Assembly: GCF_019649055.1 (NCBI RefSeq)
Contig: NW_026570222.1
Span: 1-64,000 of the forward strand
Direction: 5' to 3'
Length of the DNA: 64,000 nt
Source of the DNA: Paramacrobiotus metropolitanus
Lineage: Eukaryota; Tardigrada; Eutardigrada; Parachela; Macrobiotidae
Below the pieces are notes generated by a model. The model did not search any database. It was not told the origin of the DNA and worked only from the letters and a program-made list of their open reading frames with translations. The stretch's first letter is position 1. Each line of letters begins with the position of its first letter. Positions 37,801 through 49,351 of this stretch are shown here, one piece after another. The position numbers and the translations under genes were made by a program.

Positions 37801-40800
37801 GGCGTTATTATGTGATTTCCTTTTCGTGGCAAGAATTATCGCGGGATTTATTGTAATTCAACGTACACACACGGTATATGTGTTTCAAAAAAAGTTAAGA
37901 TAACCGGGAATGTCAGACCAGACAAAAGAACACACCCGTTACCGAGTCCCATTTTCCCGACTATTCAAGTGTGGGACCTTTATCTTTATGCCCCGTTGGA
38001 GAATTGTCTGCATTTGGCTTTTCTTTTATGGGGACTGCTCTCCCATGCAATGTCCCTCGGGAATTTCCGATCTGTGTGTTCGTGGTTGAGAAACGTAACA
38101 AGATGCAAATCAGAGGCCGCACATCAATTTCTCACAGCGTAACTTTAAAAAGGATTAACAGTGCTTTTGTTTCCTAGCGAGACATCGCCAAACGCCGTAT
38201 CCAATTACCGTGTAATGTGTGCATCTGCACCATCCGTAAATAGGCGCTATGATCTGGTATCCAGTGATCAAGAAAACGCCGCTTGAATAGTACCACGCCT
38301 AACACCAACAGCCTAACTCAATTGTTATCCTTAAACACCATGGAGTAATTGCATTTTCCGAAGGACGTAGCGCTGCATACGTCCACGGGTATATATATAT
38401 ATGTATGTATATATATACCTGTAGGTATGGATCCATGTCGAATCCTATTGTAACTTGTAAGTTTGTAACACAGGATAGGGAAAACTGAGCTTGTAACTGA
38501 GGACAGACAGAACGTTTACTGACAATAGAGAAATTTACTGTAAACTCAAGAGACAGAAATGCTGTAACTCAGGATGGGCAGAGATGCAGAGGCAGAGGTG
38601 GAGCATGTATGTGAACAGTGAAAGAACGCACTGAATGTCATCGTCAGTTGATCCAAAGTTTCAAGCACTAGTTTTTCGTTTACCTTTCCATAAAACTTCT
38701 AACCAACATCTCAGAAGATAGAAAGAAAAATTTGACGCTTTTTGATCTCTGATAAGTGTTTTTTTGTGGGGAACCAAGAAAGTTATGCTTGTTTTGGTTT
38801 CTCGTAGATATAGCATAGGGTGCAAGCAACGCCTCCAACGGACGGACCTATGCTAAGTCTGAGAAACCAAAATTAACTTTCTTGGTTCTCCATAAAACCT
38901 ACTTTCAAAATATCAAAAATTCTAAAATTTTATTCTCTATTCTGAAACATTAACTGGGAAGGTTCGTTAAAGTGACAACGAAAACTGATGCTGCAAGTTT
39001 TGGAGATAGTGGCAGTCGGAATCAGGTACCCAAAGTCGAGACTAATACTGTACACGTATGCGCGTACGCGAGGTGGTTGCACTTGCCGCAGACTATTTCG
39101 CTAAAATAGCCGTCCAGCTTGCACTCAGGCAATCTTCCCAGTAAACAACTCCACAACAGAAGTTTTTTGCAGTTATTATGTAATAAAACCCGTCCTTCGG
39201 AACAGTCCCCACGGGGGACGCCCCGCTAGGGTTTTTTCTATAGCTTTTGTGCTACAGCAGCTCCTTTTTACAGATCGACAAATTTAGTGAAACAGTTCTC
39301 CTGGAAATCTACCAATCGGCACCTACAGGTTACTGTTGTTAAAATTTTATCTACTTATTTGGGTAACTGCTTAGCAAATTAAATGTTCATAATTTGTACA
39401 GGAGGGCAGATATGGTTTGGCTCCGATGACCACCTTCTACACATTGCGGTATGTTAACGTTGCTGCTTAATGTTCGTATCAATTATCAGTACATTTGTTA
39501 GTAAACCACACGCGGTAATTTTTATAAAATCAGAAAAAGTTTGCGCAGTAAAGGCTAAAATGTCAAACTGCATAATTAGGTGGGAGATGGCAGTCGTTCG
39601 CGACGTAGTCGGTTTGATCGTGGAATGCATAGCGGAAAAATTCTGCGGATCAATGTCGACGTGGATCTCTCAAGAGATGGAAATGTTCCTTATAAGATAC
39701 CAGATGACAATCCGTTTGCTCACCAACCTTCAACACTGCTTCCAGGTACATCTACGCAAAATGCACAAAACTGACCAGGATTCGCGATGACTAAAAAAAT
39801 GACAGGGCACAATTTCAACTGTATTTTTAGCTGACTGCTCGTATTCTTGGTTGCATTACATAAGCATAAATTATCCATTATTAAACTGAATTTTTATAAT
39901 GAATCAAATTTTTGTAGATTATTTAATAAACGGCAAAAATGTCATAAAGGTTGAATTTTCGTCGGTTTTGCTAAATTAGGAAAGGATAAGCATGACTTAA
40001 TTTGCGCACGCAGGTACAGTAAATGCAGCAGACAATATTTATGCAAACACTCTGAGAAGATAAAAAACTACCGTGAGCCAACAGCTTTAGCATTTCCTGA
40101 CAAATTAAGTTGGAGTTAGCTTTTTTATCGATACTTGTTGAAAGCGTTATGGAGGCATATCGATCCCGTTGTTCAATTGACGTCGAAGATGCTGCTTAAT
40201 GGCACGTCATTTGCTCGTCTGGCAATGTGGCAATCAACCGAAATTTGCATCTTCCTGTGTTTAACAGAAGTGTTTGCCTATGGACTACAAAACCCATGGA
40301 GATGTTCGGAAGAACGCCGCGAGATGAAAAGAGGTACGAGGCGCCTGGCAAATGTACCTTAAGATACTTGACCTCGACTAGAAAACGGAGAATGCCGGAG
40401 ATTTGCACGCGCCGCACACACACCGCATGTGCACTGCATATATATTCGCCGTGAATATATATAACACATCCATTGCTGCAGCCTGTACGACGATCTATTA
40501 CAATCGATCGTGCGCGCGCGCAGTGGGTGCGAATATTTTTCCATTAAATGGAAGAGCAAAAAGCACTGCTTCCTGCATGAACACAATCAACTAGATCAAT
40601 GTTTGACTTGTCCGTTTCCGTAATTACACGAATGTTTCTTTAATATTAGTCCTGCAGTTCCGATCCCATCCGACGTTTTCCCCCCGATTTAACTTCTTGC
40701 CGACCGAAATGCACGCTACACACATTAGGCCGTGTAAAGCCGCAATCTCTGACGATTGGCGGCAATCGGCGCCCGCACTGCAAACAAAAGCGAAAAGGGC

Positions 40801-42106
40801 AGAGTAGGGAAAAATAAAGTTTATGATAAAACGCCGGCACACACACAGTGCACAAATTGGATGGTGTATTCAGATGCATAACAAGCCGCCAATACATCGA
40901 TTTTGTTGGCCATTCTCTCCGGGCTGGTTTGGTTCGTCAAATAAAACAGATTATGTGGATTCATAATTCACAGTACGTGGCAGGGTCACTTATGGATTAG
41001 CTGGCTGGCGTGCACTGGTGTGTAATGCGAAACGCAATCAAAATGTAAAGTGTCCTCTCTTGGCATTCCCATTTGAGAATAAAAGTAAATATCCTTGTCC
41101 AGATATGATCGAACGCTCGTCTGACAAATCCAATTAAACAGGCATATCCTCTTGCGCAGGCACCGCTCAAATCCGCATTATTTGCATCGACGTAGGCCCC
41201 AAGTTTTCCGACTTCAACATCATCCAGAAAGGCGGTACGTAAGAAATCTAACGATGTGTGTCCAGTACACTTCTTAATGTCTTGTTGAAGTTATTGAAAA
41301 ATGCCCGCCAATTAATCACCGAGTTGTTCTCCTCCTCTTCTAGGTATGTACGGGTTTATGGACGAAGCTTTTAGTCCTTGTCATGACTTGGATAACTGTC
41401 GAAATACAACAAGTCAGTTCTATTATGATGAATGACTCTAAACGACGCTCGTTGTGTTGGACAATTTGGCAATTGACATATTTGCCTCTGTCCTCTTTCC
41501 AGAGCTGAAGTCGGAGTTTCGCCTGCCCATCTGCCGCTATCCAGGTGTCGCCGTGGGAGGCGTCTTCTACAATCCTTGGAATTCTTATTTATTTGCGGAT
41601 TACATGCGAGGGTGAGCGCTTAAACTTCCGCTGCCCGCAATCAAACCACGGAAGTGTCATTTCCGCCACTGCTCCAATCGTCACGCAACAGTAGCAATAA
41701 TAGATCGTATATCGCTCTGCTCTCTAATAGGTCGCTTCATTACTTGAAGCCGACAGGCTCAGGTTCCGTTTGGATGCGCGGTCCCGTCGAAGTGGTGGAC
41801 AACGAAACGTGTGCGCCTGCTCATCGACCCTTAACGCATCAAACGGTGCTTAATTTGCATCAGGTTTCCGATCGGATACTGTACATGTTGACAGTATCCA
41901 ACGATCAGACTGCCGAGCCTAACGGCCATCTCTACCGGATCTCCATGCCCAAATGGGGATCGCTCTCCAAAAGGACCGGCAATACGGCCAGCCAACTCAC
42001 GGTCAACTGCCCAATTTTTGTAAACATTTTGTGCCTGTTATATTTATTTTTCCTGCTACGGCAAGATTCTTTTTTATCTGCACTAACAAGAGTAATAATT
42101 CCGTAA
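34900..42106 (+). CDS. HHIP-like secreted protein with glucose/sorbosone dehydrogenase-type propeller
   Basis: Exons: 34900-35218, 35303-35357, 35648-35726, then 39402-39448, 39580-39745, 40268-40333, 41160-41234, 41344-41412, 41503-41611, 41731-42106. An in-frame ATG at 34840 exists, but 34900 begins a good signal peptide (MVSRLASIAWAAF, ending ANC). Family blocks: LLIAERDGKIQLID; HMGVLGIAVHPRFKLNGFVFIMY; GGQIWFGSDDHLLHIAVGDGS; SGKILRINVD; EVFAYGLQNPWRCS; IDVGPKF and FNIIQKGGMYGF; VGGVFYNPWNSYLFADYMRG; and GHLYRISMPKWG near the end. About 450 aa plus at least one exon missing between 35726 and 39402, because phase 0 meets phase 1. The C-terminus has a strongly hydrophobic run (ILCLLYLFFLL) that could be a membrane or GPI signal. 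Human relatives are HHIP and HHIPL1/2, secreted or tethered; the ligand here is unknown. Confidence 0.88.
36753..36935 (+). CDS. Candidate cassette exon or separate exon, 61 codons
   Basis: This 183-nt block is bounded by a good acceptor (CCAATGCAG) and a good donor (GCG then GTGAGA). It is open in one frame, starts and ends in phase 0, and has protein-like composition: FDRDAADTLSAIALS, then FLSFAYDRGSDFG and SYFHKAKQTGSECKV. Being a multiple of three with phase 0 at both ends, it could be inserted after 35726 (also phase 0) without breaking frame. It does not by itself repair the phase mismatch to 39402, and I do not recognise the sequence as part of the GSDH fold. Confidence 0.4.
38388..38419. 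repeat. AT dinucleotide palindrome
   Basis: GGTATATATATATA is followed by a short loop and then TATATATATACC. It is a near-perfect inverted repeat made from an alternating TA tract interrupted by TG. It is probably a mutating microsatellite. Confidence 0.7.
38768..38891. repeat. Long imperfect hairpin in HHIP-like intron
   Basis: Left arm 38768-38819 and right arm 38846-38891 pair in three blocks: GGGGAACCAAGAAAGTTA with TAACTTTCTTGGTTCTCC (one G-T), TTTTGGTTTCTC with GAGAAACCAAAA, and TAGCATAGG with CCTATGCTA. The result is a stem of around 45 bp with small bulges and a loop of about 26 nt. Its sequence differs from the foldback at 28507-28728. It has no coding content. It could be a small foldback element or an intronic small-RNA precursor. 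Confidence 0.8.
40646..40777 (-). pseudogene. Possible THAP-like fragment in an HHIP-like intron
   Basis: A minus-strand open block after an acceptor-like TTTTGTTTGCAG reads GRRLPPIVRDCGF, then NVCSVHFGRQEVK, and stops. The C-x2-H piece within VCSVHF resembles the end of a THAP zinc finger (consensus VCSxHF). The N-terminal Cys pair and the AVPTIF box expected in a THAP domain are not evident. It could be chance, a decayed P-element relative, or an exon of an unseen gene. Confidence 0.2.
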
Positions 42107-42310
42107 GTACTTCGACCAACTTTGTGATACTGTCGCCCAGTGTAGCCTGCATTTATTTCTTGTCCAATATAATGACCTTTTTTGTTAAAAATGTACTATC
42201 TGATTAACCACAGACACTACAAAACGATGGTCAACACAAACACCAAACGAAGAATTTATATTAACGGGTAACTTGAATTTACGATAAACATAGCGATACA
42301 TGCACGTACT

Positions 42311-44232
42311 TCACAAATTATCCAGTTGATGAGTAATAAAATCCATCAAGTTGGCCGTTCGGGGCCGAGCGCCTTCACTATACTCATCCATTCCACCACG
42401 CCTTCTGCCGCGCCTGCCCCGTCCTCGGCCTCTTCCTCGTCCCCTGCTTCTAAACGTCGGCTCAACGCCCGGATCGGAGGTATCGATCAAATCCCTGGCA
42501 TCCCTTTGCACCGGCCGATCCGGCTTGAAGGCCGGTTTTTCTTCGGCCGACATAAAGTTGGCCGTGATCTGTAAGAACTGTGGTTTCCTTCGATCCACAG
42601 GCCCGATAACAGTGAGATCACTCTGGCCGGTAGCAGTGCCGGTTTTGGCTTCCTGCAGAACTTGTTGCCGGTGAAGTGCAAATTCGCGTTCCTTCTCATT
42701 CTCCTCCTCGCTCTCATCCTCGTCCCTATCGGCATTCCGGTCGATAATCTCCATTGCACGAAAATTTAGCGTAGCTAGATTGAATTTCAGTGGCTGTCCA
42801 AATGGAATCCATGGAACTCGATCGTCCACTCGCCCCAGACGCTTACCATGGATAACAATATCCTACATACACAATCAGCCAGTGTTTACAACTTTGACTG
42901 TATAAATTATGCAACCTGCAAGATGTATAATTATGCCAGTAGAGTTTCGCAATACACATGCCTCGCAATAATACTTATTACCATTCCAATTTATCCGGTG
43001 CCTGCATTATTTATTTCCTGCACTCTACAGATAAGACCACACCCGCAGTCCTCAGTTCTTATAAACGTTACTGTTAAATGTAAGGCACCTAGTACCTATC
43101 GCTTTATACGGAACTGGAAGCTTCATGCACCGAGGCAGAAAATATTTTGTTCACACAAAGATAGGTTCCGGGTATGATTTTTTAAATCACATCCAGCCAT
43201 GCCAAAACATCAGGAAGAAATAAAATAAAAGCAAAAAAGAGTTTTCGAGAATGACTTACACGATGTATTTCCCACGCTTTAAGCATATGGTTGACAGTTC
43301 CTCCGTAAACCTTAATATGGTGAGACTTCAGTAAACAAAACCCACAGGAAATTCTGATATCGCTTCCAGAAATAAGCACTTTAGTCCCAGGTGGCAAGGA
43401 AACACTATATCAAACACTATAGTATATCTTCAGGTTTGTCGTAGTAATTTTGTAGTAATTTTCCAAATTATACCCCCAATTTATTTAAGTTGTACAGCTG
43501 ACTAAAAATTTCAGATCATAGTCAAGCTACCTCAGCTGAGGAATTTTCTCATTTTCAACGACTGTAATGGACTGCTTTCCATCCGTCAGTCGAATTTTCA
43601 GCATCCGTCGGGTAGTTTCGGAGAACTGTTTCAGGGAAGACGCCAGAACATTGTTGATGTCTTCGATTTGCAGAAAAAACTGCCCAGTGATCTGTATTAC
43701 ATACAGATAAAAACTTGAAATTCAATCTCGTGTTACGTCAAACGAGCAAAAGCTACCTTGTCGTCATTAGACAGAGCCCCCGGGAGCGGTAGAGAAGGAG
43801 CCGGACAGGATTTAAGGTCTTCCTGCAAGTTAATCGGAATTGCTCTTTCTTAATTCTCAATTCTCAAAGATTATGATACACCGCATCTTGTCCGCATGCG
43901 CTGATAATTTTATCCAAACCTCCGAGCCACTGCTCGCACATACAGACGCCAGTGCTGCAAAAAAACATAAAACCCTCCTTACGTTGAGCAATGCCCTCCA
44001 CTCTGGCTTCAGATCCATTTCAAACGGAAATCACTAAAAAAATGAAGATTCTAATTCAAAGGCAACAAGATGATCGGTGTAAATTGTAAAACAACTCGTT
44101 CAATATTGAATCCCGCTCAGTTTCCACGCACGCACAACCACTTCCTATCGGGATTCGTCATTTACAGTGATTTACCTTGTTAATATCAATGCTGATTTGC
44201 TCGTTCGCGCTTTGCACGATACTCCATAACAT
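42311..44232 (-). CDS. TDRD3-like OB-fold protein with RG-rich tail, no UBA or Tudor domain
   Basis: Five exons: 44232-44176, 43822-43757, 43691-43531, 43404-43260, 42862-42311; about 326 aa, phases consistent. Family landmarks: ITGQFFLQIEDINNV and RRMLKIRLTDGKQ; LPPGTKVLISG, then CGFCLLKSHHIKVYGGTVNHML, the DUF1767/OB fold shared by TDRD3 and RMI1; VPWIPFGQ (human VPFGQ); an acidic/charged segment; then a pure RG tract (RGRGRGRGRG) and ARPRTANLMDFITHQ, matching the ARPSAPSTLFDFLE element of TDRD3. Human TDRD3 uses the OB fold to bind TOP3B and adds UBA and Tudor domains; here the reading frame stops 11 residues after TANLMD. The downstream gap to the HHIP-like gene is only about 200 bp, leaving no room for the missing domains. 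The start is inferred: no acceptor AG precedes the ATG closely. Confidence 0.85.
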
Positions 44233-45239
44233 CCCGCCAAAAAAGTGGAGCAGTAATTTAACAACTGTACTTTCGTAAATACAAAACAACAACTGTTGTT
44301 CCAAGATTCAGCTTAAGGGCTAAGATACCATAATCCAGAAACGTAAGCGGTAAGATTAATAAATGACAAATGAGTCACAAATCACAATAAATATAAGAAC
44401 TAAATCGTAAGAAGCCCCTGGCCACTTCTCCACAGAGCTCACGCTCAGTATAAAGCCCGGTCAGGGGGGTTGGCACTTGGCAGAACGACTAATCATCAAA
44501 AATTCTGCTTACCTAGTTAAACCGGTCTTTTTCAATTTTTCAAATGAATCCGCCAAGTGAAATAAAATTTCAGCACTTTGCTACTGGAATAGACGTAGTT
44601 AATGTAATGTAATAAGGACAATTTATCCTGTTGATATTGCTTTTCAAAACCCAAACTTCCCGCGTGACGATGTTGTAAAACTTAGAGATTTGTAATAGCA
44701 AAAGAAGCACTACAATGATTTAATTGGCATCCCGATCTCGTAAATTTATGTCGATTTTTATTTTGTAATGGCTACAGCGACTGAGCGACAAGCACGGCAC
44801 TACCCTACTGCTTCGAGTTCACATTAAAAATGTACGAGTACTACGACGCAAAGCCTGCAAAATGTGTTTACAAATGACAAAAGCAGTCTTTAAGCAGATA
44901 AAGCCAACCAACCATTTTCGTTTGGCTCATCGCGAAATGTTAACTTTAATTCATAACCAGAAGTTGAACTGTTAAAAGGCAGATAAAAGCCAAACAACTC
45001 ATATTGAACAGAAACGCTAGGTGAGTGATAAGTTAAAAAATTCTTTATGGGTTTATTACTACAGCATTCACTTGGTTTAAATTAAAATCACAATTAACAA
45101 GAACATGAAAGACCAAAAACAATAAATCTACCGGACAATAGCACCATACATTTGTCAAAGAAATGTTCACGTACAAGCCTGCCATGCAAATATCAAGGAG
45201 CTGAATGGAAATCCAGTTATCACAACGTCAAAAATGGAT
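44233..45239. other. Spacer between TDRD3-like start and SIN1 stop
   Basis: About 1.0 kb of AT-rich sequence. I searched its minus strand for the PH domain expected at the SIN1 C-terminus and for more 5' exons of the TDRD3-like gene, and found neither. It presumably contains the TDRD3-like promoter and the SIN1 3' UTR. Confidence 0.6.
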
Positions 45240-46841
45240 TCAATAGCTTGATCTGCGCACGGACGATGCCGGATTCTTGCTAACAATGGGAAACAAGAAA
45301 CGATAAACAATAGTATCAGACGGCGTTCCAACCGTGGTAGGAAATGAAAATACCGTTACCGACTTACCTGTTCAAGCGTACCAGCCAAAAGTCAGTGGTC
45401 TTTACGTTATCGATTGTATGATCCAAATTTAATGGAACGCCTGGGTTATCTTCTTTTTCTAAGGTATATTCCAACCCGCGCACAACCGGCTTCATTTTTC
45501 GCTTTTTCAACACCTTTTCCAAAATCGTGCGCAGAGTGATATCCGTACCACCGACTTCTATTTTTGAAAAGCCGCCTTCTACCAGATTGACTTTCACTAC
45601 CACTGTCGCGTTTTCCCGCTGAATCGGCTCCGAGCATTCCACAAAACCGATTTTATTATCATGCGACCGGGAAACAGGATCTGTTACGTCAATGGCCGTA
45701 AAGTCACGGTCAATCATGCCATTGTCTTCCGCCCAGTACAGCTGGTAAAAGTCAAGCGATTTCATCATAGGAGGCTGTCGATTTTCTTCTCGGTACTGCC
45801 AGCAAATAAGACCCATCAGATCCAAATGCCTGGCCGTCAGCAGAACCGTGACATTCATGGGAGCCACCACAGGTGCAGCAGCCGCTGCATCGCTACCGGC
45901 TAAATAAAAAAATATCTTGAAGGTTTTTGCCGCCGTGCCGCGTTGCATTCGTCCATCAAATCTGGCATATTCCAAGAAAGGATTCTGCACACAAAAACTG
46001 ACGATTACAATCATCCTGGTAATAGCAATTATTCTAAAGTCCTTGCAAAAGATAAACTTAAGTAAACGCAAGCAAGCCCTGTTCTAAAGTAGACCTCACG
46101 TTAGAAATATGCATCAAACGCAAATCAGCCGTTTTTAAATTACTACTCGTATGCTTCCTGAAACAAATAAGGCGCAAAATTCATGTTTATTTTCTTAGGA
46201 TTAGCAAAGAATTAAAGTATTACGTAATAGCTTTCGTTATTTTTATCTGAAACACTAGTGTAAAAAAAATTTCGAAACAAATAAAACCACAATTGTACCA
46301 GGTAAGATTAATTATACAAAAAATTGAAAACTACTGACAAATTACCAGCAATCACCTGAACTATTTTTCCGTCTGATTTATCCAATTCCAAGCTTAAAGC
46401 CGAATGGAATTTCTGAGCTGGCCTGGGCACAATATCCGCTTCAGAGAAAATATCACTTAAATTCTGCTCCGAGAGGGACGAAGGGCCCCTCAAACTTCGC
46501 GTTGATTTCCAGTGCGTGATCTTTATACGGCTTTTTTCTTCACGCTCTTTGCGAATCTTTTCCAAACGTACAGTGGTGTTTGATCGCCTTCTCGTCATCC
46601 GTGTATCCATGTTCATGGCAATATCCGGCGACGATGCTCCACGCGGTCGCGAAGGGAATACGTCTCCATCTTCACGGGTGGTACTTTGGGGAGGGCTAAA
46701 AAAGCTAAACGATCCGAGTTCCGGGCCATCTCCGCCGTATTCCGGGCCCAAAAGATTCTCGCACATACTAGTATCATCGCTTATGATGAACTGGTTGCGT
46801 ATGAAGGATAACAGCCAAACTTGATCGTCAAGGAATGCCAT
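45240..46841 (-). CDS. MAPKAP1: mTORC2 subunit SIN1, CRIM and RBD only
   Basis: Three exons: 46841-46356, 45984-45368, 45279-45240; 380 aa against 522 in human. Start MAFLDDQVW with SDDTSMCENL matches the conserved SIN1 N-terminus. RRRSNTT with Thr89 corresponds to the human Thr86 phosphosite and is followed by VRLEKIRKER. The CRIM domain begins NPFLEYARFDG (163) and includes DLMGLICWQY and YWAEDNG; it recruits AKT/SGK/PKC to mTORC2. The Ras-binding-like domain follows (VKVNLVEGGFSKIEVGGTDITLRT, in pieces) and ends TTDFWLVRLN. After that the human protein has a linker and a PH domain; here a donor (CAG then GTAAGTC) leads to a 40-nt terminal exon ending SSVRRSSY and a stop. No PH-coding sequence was seen downstream. 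Exons separated further than searched, or an alternative terminal exon, remain possible. Confidence 0.93.
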
Positions 46842-49351
46842 AAAAAATTAACAAACCCCGTCGGAAGTTCAATTAGCTAAGGGCGCCAGCAGCCTAGTTA
46901 AGTACTCGTTAGTTATAGCGGGGTAAATAGAAAAGCACAATTACCCGAAGGATCCCGAGTACCCCGAGTTATAGTAAGACTGTCACTAATCACTAATCAT
47001 CGGTGCGACGGTGACTATTAAATGGTAAGTTACCAGTTATAAATCATAATAATTAATAAGTAGAACAACCAGATCCGCATTAAGATTGAAGTGCCTTTTT
47101 CTACAGTGTCACCGGAGCGGCGGTAGGAGCCCAAGGTAGTCAACTGCAGCAAAGGTACGAAGTGTAATTTGGGAAACTTGGATAAAATATCAGAGTAAAT
47201 GTGATAAAAAATTGTAACAACAAGATTTGTAATACTGAAAATAAAAATAACGTCTATATTATATTAAAATAATTTTATCAAACTGAAAATTATTTCTTTT
47301 TGAAATTCATAAATTTCAAGTCGGAACGGGCTAGGAGACCAGCGGTTTTTCGTAAGTACTGATTTACATTTACTTTCCTTGCGTACAGCGGGAGGTTGCT
47401 GCTTTCCTGTGTCAAGGGCTTACGCGAGCGCCTGTAATGTCAGTACCGTGAAAAATGAAACAAACAGAAAACATCAAAACACATTATTTTACTGTAATTT
47501 ATCATTTTATTAATTTTACCGTAGTTTATGATTCTCGGTTATTTCGTATCTGTTTACGATTAATTAATATTTCATGTTAGTTCACTGATAAATAATTTGA
47601 TATATGATAATTAAATTAATTCGACTACATAGTATATGACATTTATTACCAAGAATCCTCTTGGATTCGATGCGAATTATGTACTGTACAGTATTGAACT
47701 TTCTTTTCGACTTCAATATCAGCACATGAGGTTATAACAGCCCGAGTACTGACTGACTACTGGCGTTATTCACCACCACTGTGCTTGTTTTCCGTTCCAT
47801 GCTCGTGTGCTACGATCAGTACTCCAGTTACTTCTTGTAATCTTGTTAGATTAATTACCATACTTTACCTTTTTCGATTTCTGAAATCTTCGCTGCGAGC
47901 CTTCGACAGTAGCAGTAACTTCATGTCCCTAAAACCAGAAGCCTGCAACTGGTTGTTCGCGAATTGTCGGTTAGCCTTTACCACTATGTGACTATACAGT
48001 ACTTCAGCGTTTCTCTGAAGTTTTAGGATCAATCTCGTCATATTTTGAGTACTTAATTTATGGCCTGAGCCTTAGCACGTATCGAGAAAACAGGAGCGTA
48101 AACAGTAAATTGTTTCCGTCTGTGGGAGTAGCAATAATCGCAAAATTCGCTTGTGGTGCATTAGAATCAGTTGATGGCCTCGGTGAATTAACGGGAACTA
48201 CGGGGATTATATGGTGTGCGCCGGTGCACGAACTGCTGTTATCAAATTAAGGTACGTCGTGAGTGTCCTATATGGGATCAGCTGGGTGCTCTGGACAGCA
48301 ATTGATATTTCACTGAAATTTTTGTTCCAGTAGTTACTTGACATGAATTGTTGGTTGCATAGCGTACTGTAGACATGAAGATGCTTCGAAACTTGCTGTT
48401 GGATTTTTCGAAATGACATTGTGTTGATATACTATAATAATAACTATATTATTACAAGTTATAATATCAGCTGTAAGCACCGTCTTATTAATTTTACATA
48501 ATATTACGATTAAAATTTCTACTTATTAGCTGGCGGTGCTGGACGCCGTGCATGCGTAATAAGAGCACGGTTGTGTGCCCAAATCTCACAGTATGCGGAC
48601 TGGACTGTCAGGGCTTTCTGTCTTCCATGAAAACTTATTGTGCCATGGATACCATTGGCAGCTGGAAGGGTGAAAGCGTGTGAGATTTATAATCAATTAA
48701 CGGCATTATTTTCTTTCGCAGGTGCGTTGCTGAAGGGCTTCTACTTCGAAGGCTTATCCTGTATAAAAAGTAAGATCTGGGAATCGCTTGGTTCGCATTC
48801 GAATGGTAATGTCCGTAATGATGCGAAGAAATTGGAACGCTGCATATTTCCCGTTGCATGTTTTTGGGTCTTGACTCTTTGAGAGGCCTCCAGTCTTCCG
48901 TTAGTGTTTACAGTGTCATTCTACTAAGTAAACACAGTAAAGCGTATTATTGTGAGTATGAATTGTGAATAGTGTTTCATGCTTGCTGACTTCTCCGAGT
49001 CAAATTGGTGAATGTGCTACATACGAATACTTCTATGGAGTTTGTTTTGTCGGCTCTAATTGGTGTTAGTTGTTTGGAAATTTGGGATCATTCGTAATTA
49101 TTTTCGAAGCTAACGGGTTCGCTGATTAGGGTTTACGAATGATGCTGTTTTGCCGTGCGTTCACAAGCACCGTAAAGACATTTTACCGCCACTGGAAGTT
49201 TGTGCACAGCTTTTTGACTTGTTAATTGTAAAATCTTATATTTTCTTTTCGCTGCTGCAGAAGCTCTTGGTGGTATTTGTATTTTATGAACAGGCAGTCA
49301 CAAGGCTATTCATTGGCATTATTTTTCTAGATTCTGAGATAGTGGATCGAA
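46842..49351. other. Divergent promoter region between SIN1 and PP2C gene
   Basis: About 2.5 kb without a supported gene. Frames at 47785-47991 (both strands open) and 48640-48882 lack splice or family support. The later part may include non-coding 5' exons of the phosphatase gene, whose ATG at 49352 lies in an exon with no nearby in-frame alternative. Confidence 0.5.

Larger units (their letters stand above)
35727..39401. other. Large HHIP-like intron (about 3.7 kb) with unplaced exon
   Basis: It contains at least one unidentified coding exon of the HHIP-like gene. The best coding-looking block is 36753-36935, listed separately. It also holds an AT palindrome (38388-38419) and a long hairpin (38768-38891). 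Other open frames (37446-37697 on minus, 37971-38177 on plus) show nothing recognisable. Confidence 0.6.

Noticed and set aside
39205-39237. GTCCCC/GGGGAC hairpin followed by a T run, like a bacterial terminator or Pol III stop
   Set aside because: It sits in a eukaryotic intron; no tRNA-like A and B boxes or cloverleaf were found upstream, and a six-base stem with a T6 tract can be chance.
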